From: a candidate division KSB1 bacterium
GTDB lineage: Bacteria; Zhuqueibacterota; JdFR-76; DREG01
Direction of reading: 5' to 3'
Assembly: GCA_022566355.1 (NCBI GenBank)
Contig: JADFJB010000124.1
Coordinates: forward strand, 1-13,126
Length of the DNA stretch: 13,126 nt
Below the pieces are notes generated by a model that saw nothing but the letters and a program-made list of their open reading frames with translations, was not told where the DNA came from and searched no databases. The translations under genes and the position numbers were made by a program. Below, in pieces: positions 13,006 through 13,126 of this stretch; the first letter of the stretch is position 1; each line of letters opens with the position of its first letter.

Positions 13006-13126
13006 AAATGAGACACTTTTCATTTTTTATTTAAGCTAGTTTTTCGGTTTATTAATCCACACCATTTGCTGCAACCTTTTCACTTCTGGTTTTCCCTTCA
13101 CAAAACGTTCCGGATATTTTTTATAT
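12991..13126 (-). mobile_element. End of an IS3-family insertion sequence (partial)
   Basis: The element end lies close to 12991, inferred from the point where the PIN reading frame stops making sense; a TG at 12996-12997 is another candidate terminus. From there to 13126 the sequence has a short noncoding end and then the 3' end of a transposase gene on the minus strand. The other terminus, its inverted repeat and the target duplication are beyond the window, so the boundary is known only to within several bases. Confidence 0.65.
13036..13126 (-). CDS. IS3-family transposase OrfB, C-terminal end (partial)
   Basis: The last 29 codons of a minus-strand gene enter from the right edge and end at TAG (13038-13036). 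They read YPERFVKGKPEVKRL and then VWINKPKN. This matches the conserved tail of IS3-family OrfB transposases (HPERFV, then a short variable stretch, then VWINPP), which follows the DDE integrase core. The catalytic residues are outside the window. The gene ends about 45 nt inside the inferred element terminus, which is normal for this family. No symbol is assigned because the subgroup cannot be seen. Confidence 0.75.
   Translation of the reverse strand, partial: YKKYPERFVKGKPEVKRLQQMVWINKPKN

Noticed and set aside
1-13126. CRISPR array, prophage or defence island
   Set aside because: There are no regularly spaced repeats of the right length, no cas, phage structural or restriction genes. The repeats seen are isolated pairs.

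Overview
The window is AT-rich bacterial chromosome. It falls into a conserved housekeeping part (about 1-9760) and an accessory, partly decayed part (about 9760-13126). The proteins look like those of a Gram-negative, FCB-group or candidate-phylum bacterium: a stand-alone gatB, a GerW/DUF2953 pair in a genome with no other sporulation gene in view, a secreted S9-type peptidase, VapBC modules and an IS3-type element. No marker here fixes the phylum, so the taxonomy is a weak inference.

Housekeeping part. gatB (minus strand) encodes the B subunit of the tRNA-dependent amidotransferase. Upstream of it lie a MITE-like inverted-repeat element and then a three-gene minus-strand cluster, transcribed in the order DUF2953 membrane protein, GerW/YtfJ-family protein, small UVR-motif protein. 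rpsT (ribosomal protein S20) is alone on the plus strand, with a near-consensus sigma70 promoter and a large hairpin terminator. Facing it is a tightly packed minus-strand operon: a 983-aa exonuclease-helicase of the DinG family, then histidine ammonia-lyase (hutH) 4 nt later, then IMP dehydrogenase (guaB) 24 nt later.

Accessory part. A poorly conserved stretch carries a small two-helix membrane ORF with no good start. Next comes vapBC module 1 (minus strand). Its antitoxin is intact, but its toxin reads through only after correcting two single-base shifts, and the module is flanked by 27-bp near-identical direct repeats. A secreted alpha/beta-hydrolase of the S9 peptidase type follows. It is divergent from vapBC module 2 (plus strand), and the two promoters overlap at their -35 boxes. 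The module 2 toxin is cut in its second half where an IS3-family element begins; the C-terminus of that element's transposase runs off the window edge. Both PIN toxins are therefore broken as the sequence stands, while both antitoxins are intact.

I see no CRISPR array, rRNA, tRNA, prophage or defence island. The most notable non-gene structures are the MITE-like element, the 8-bp tandem arrays in inverted orientation near the left edge, the direct repeats around vapBC 1 and the back-to-back promoters at 12457-12507.
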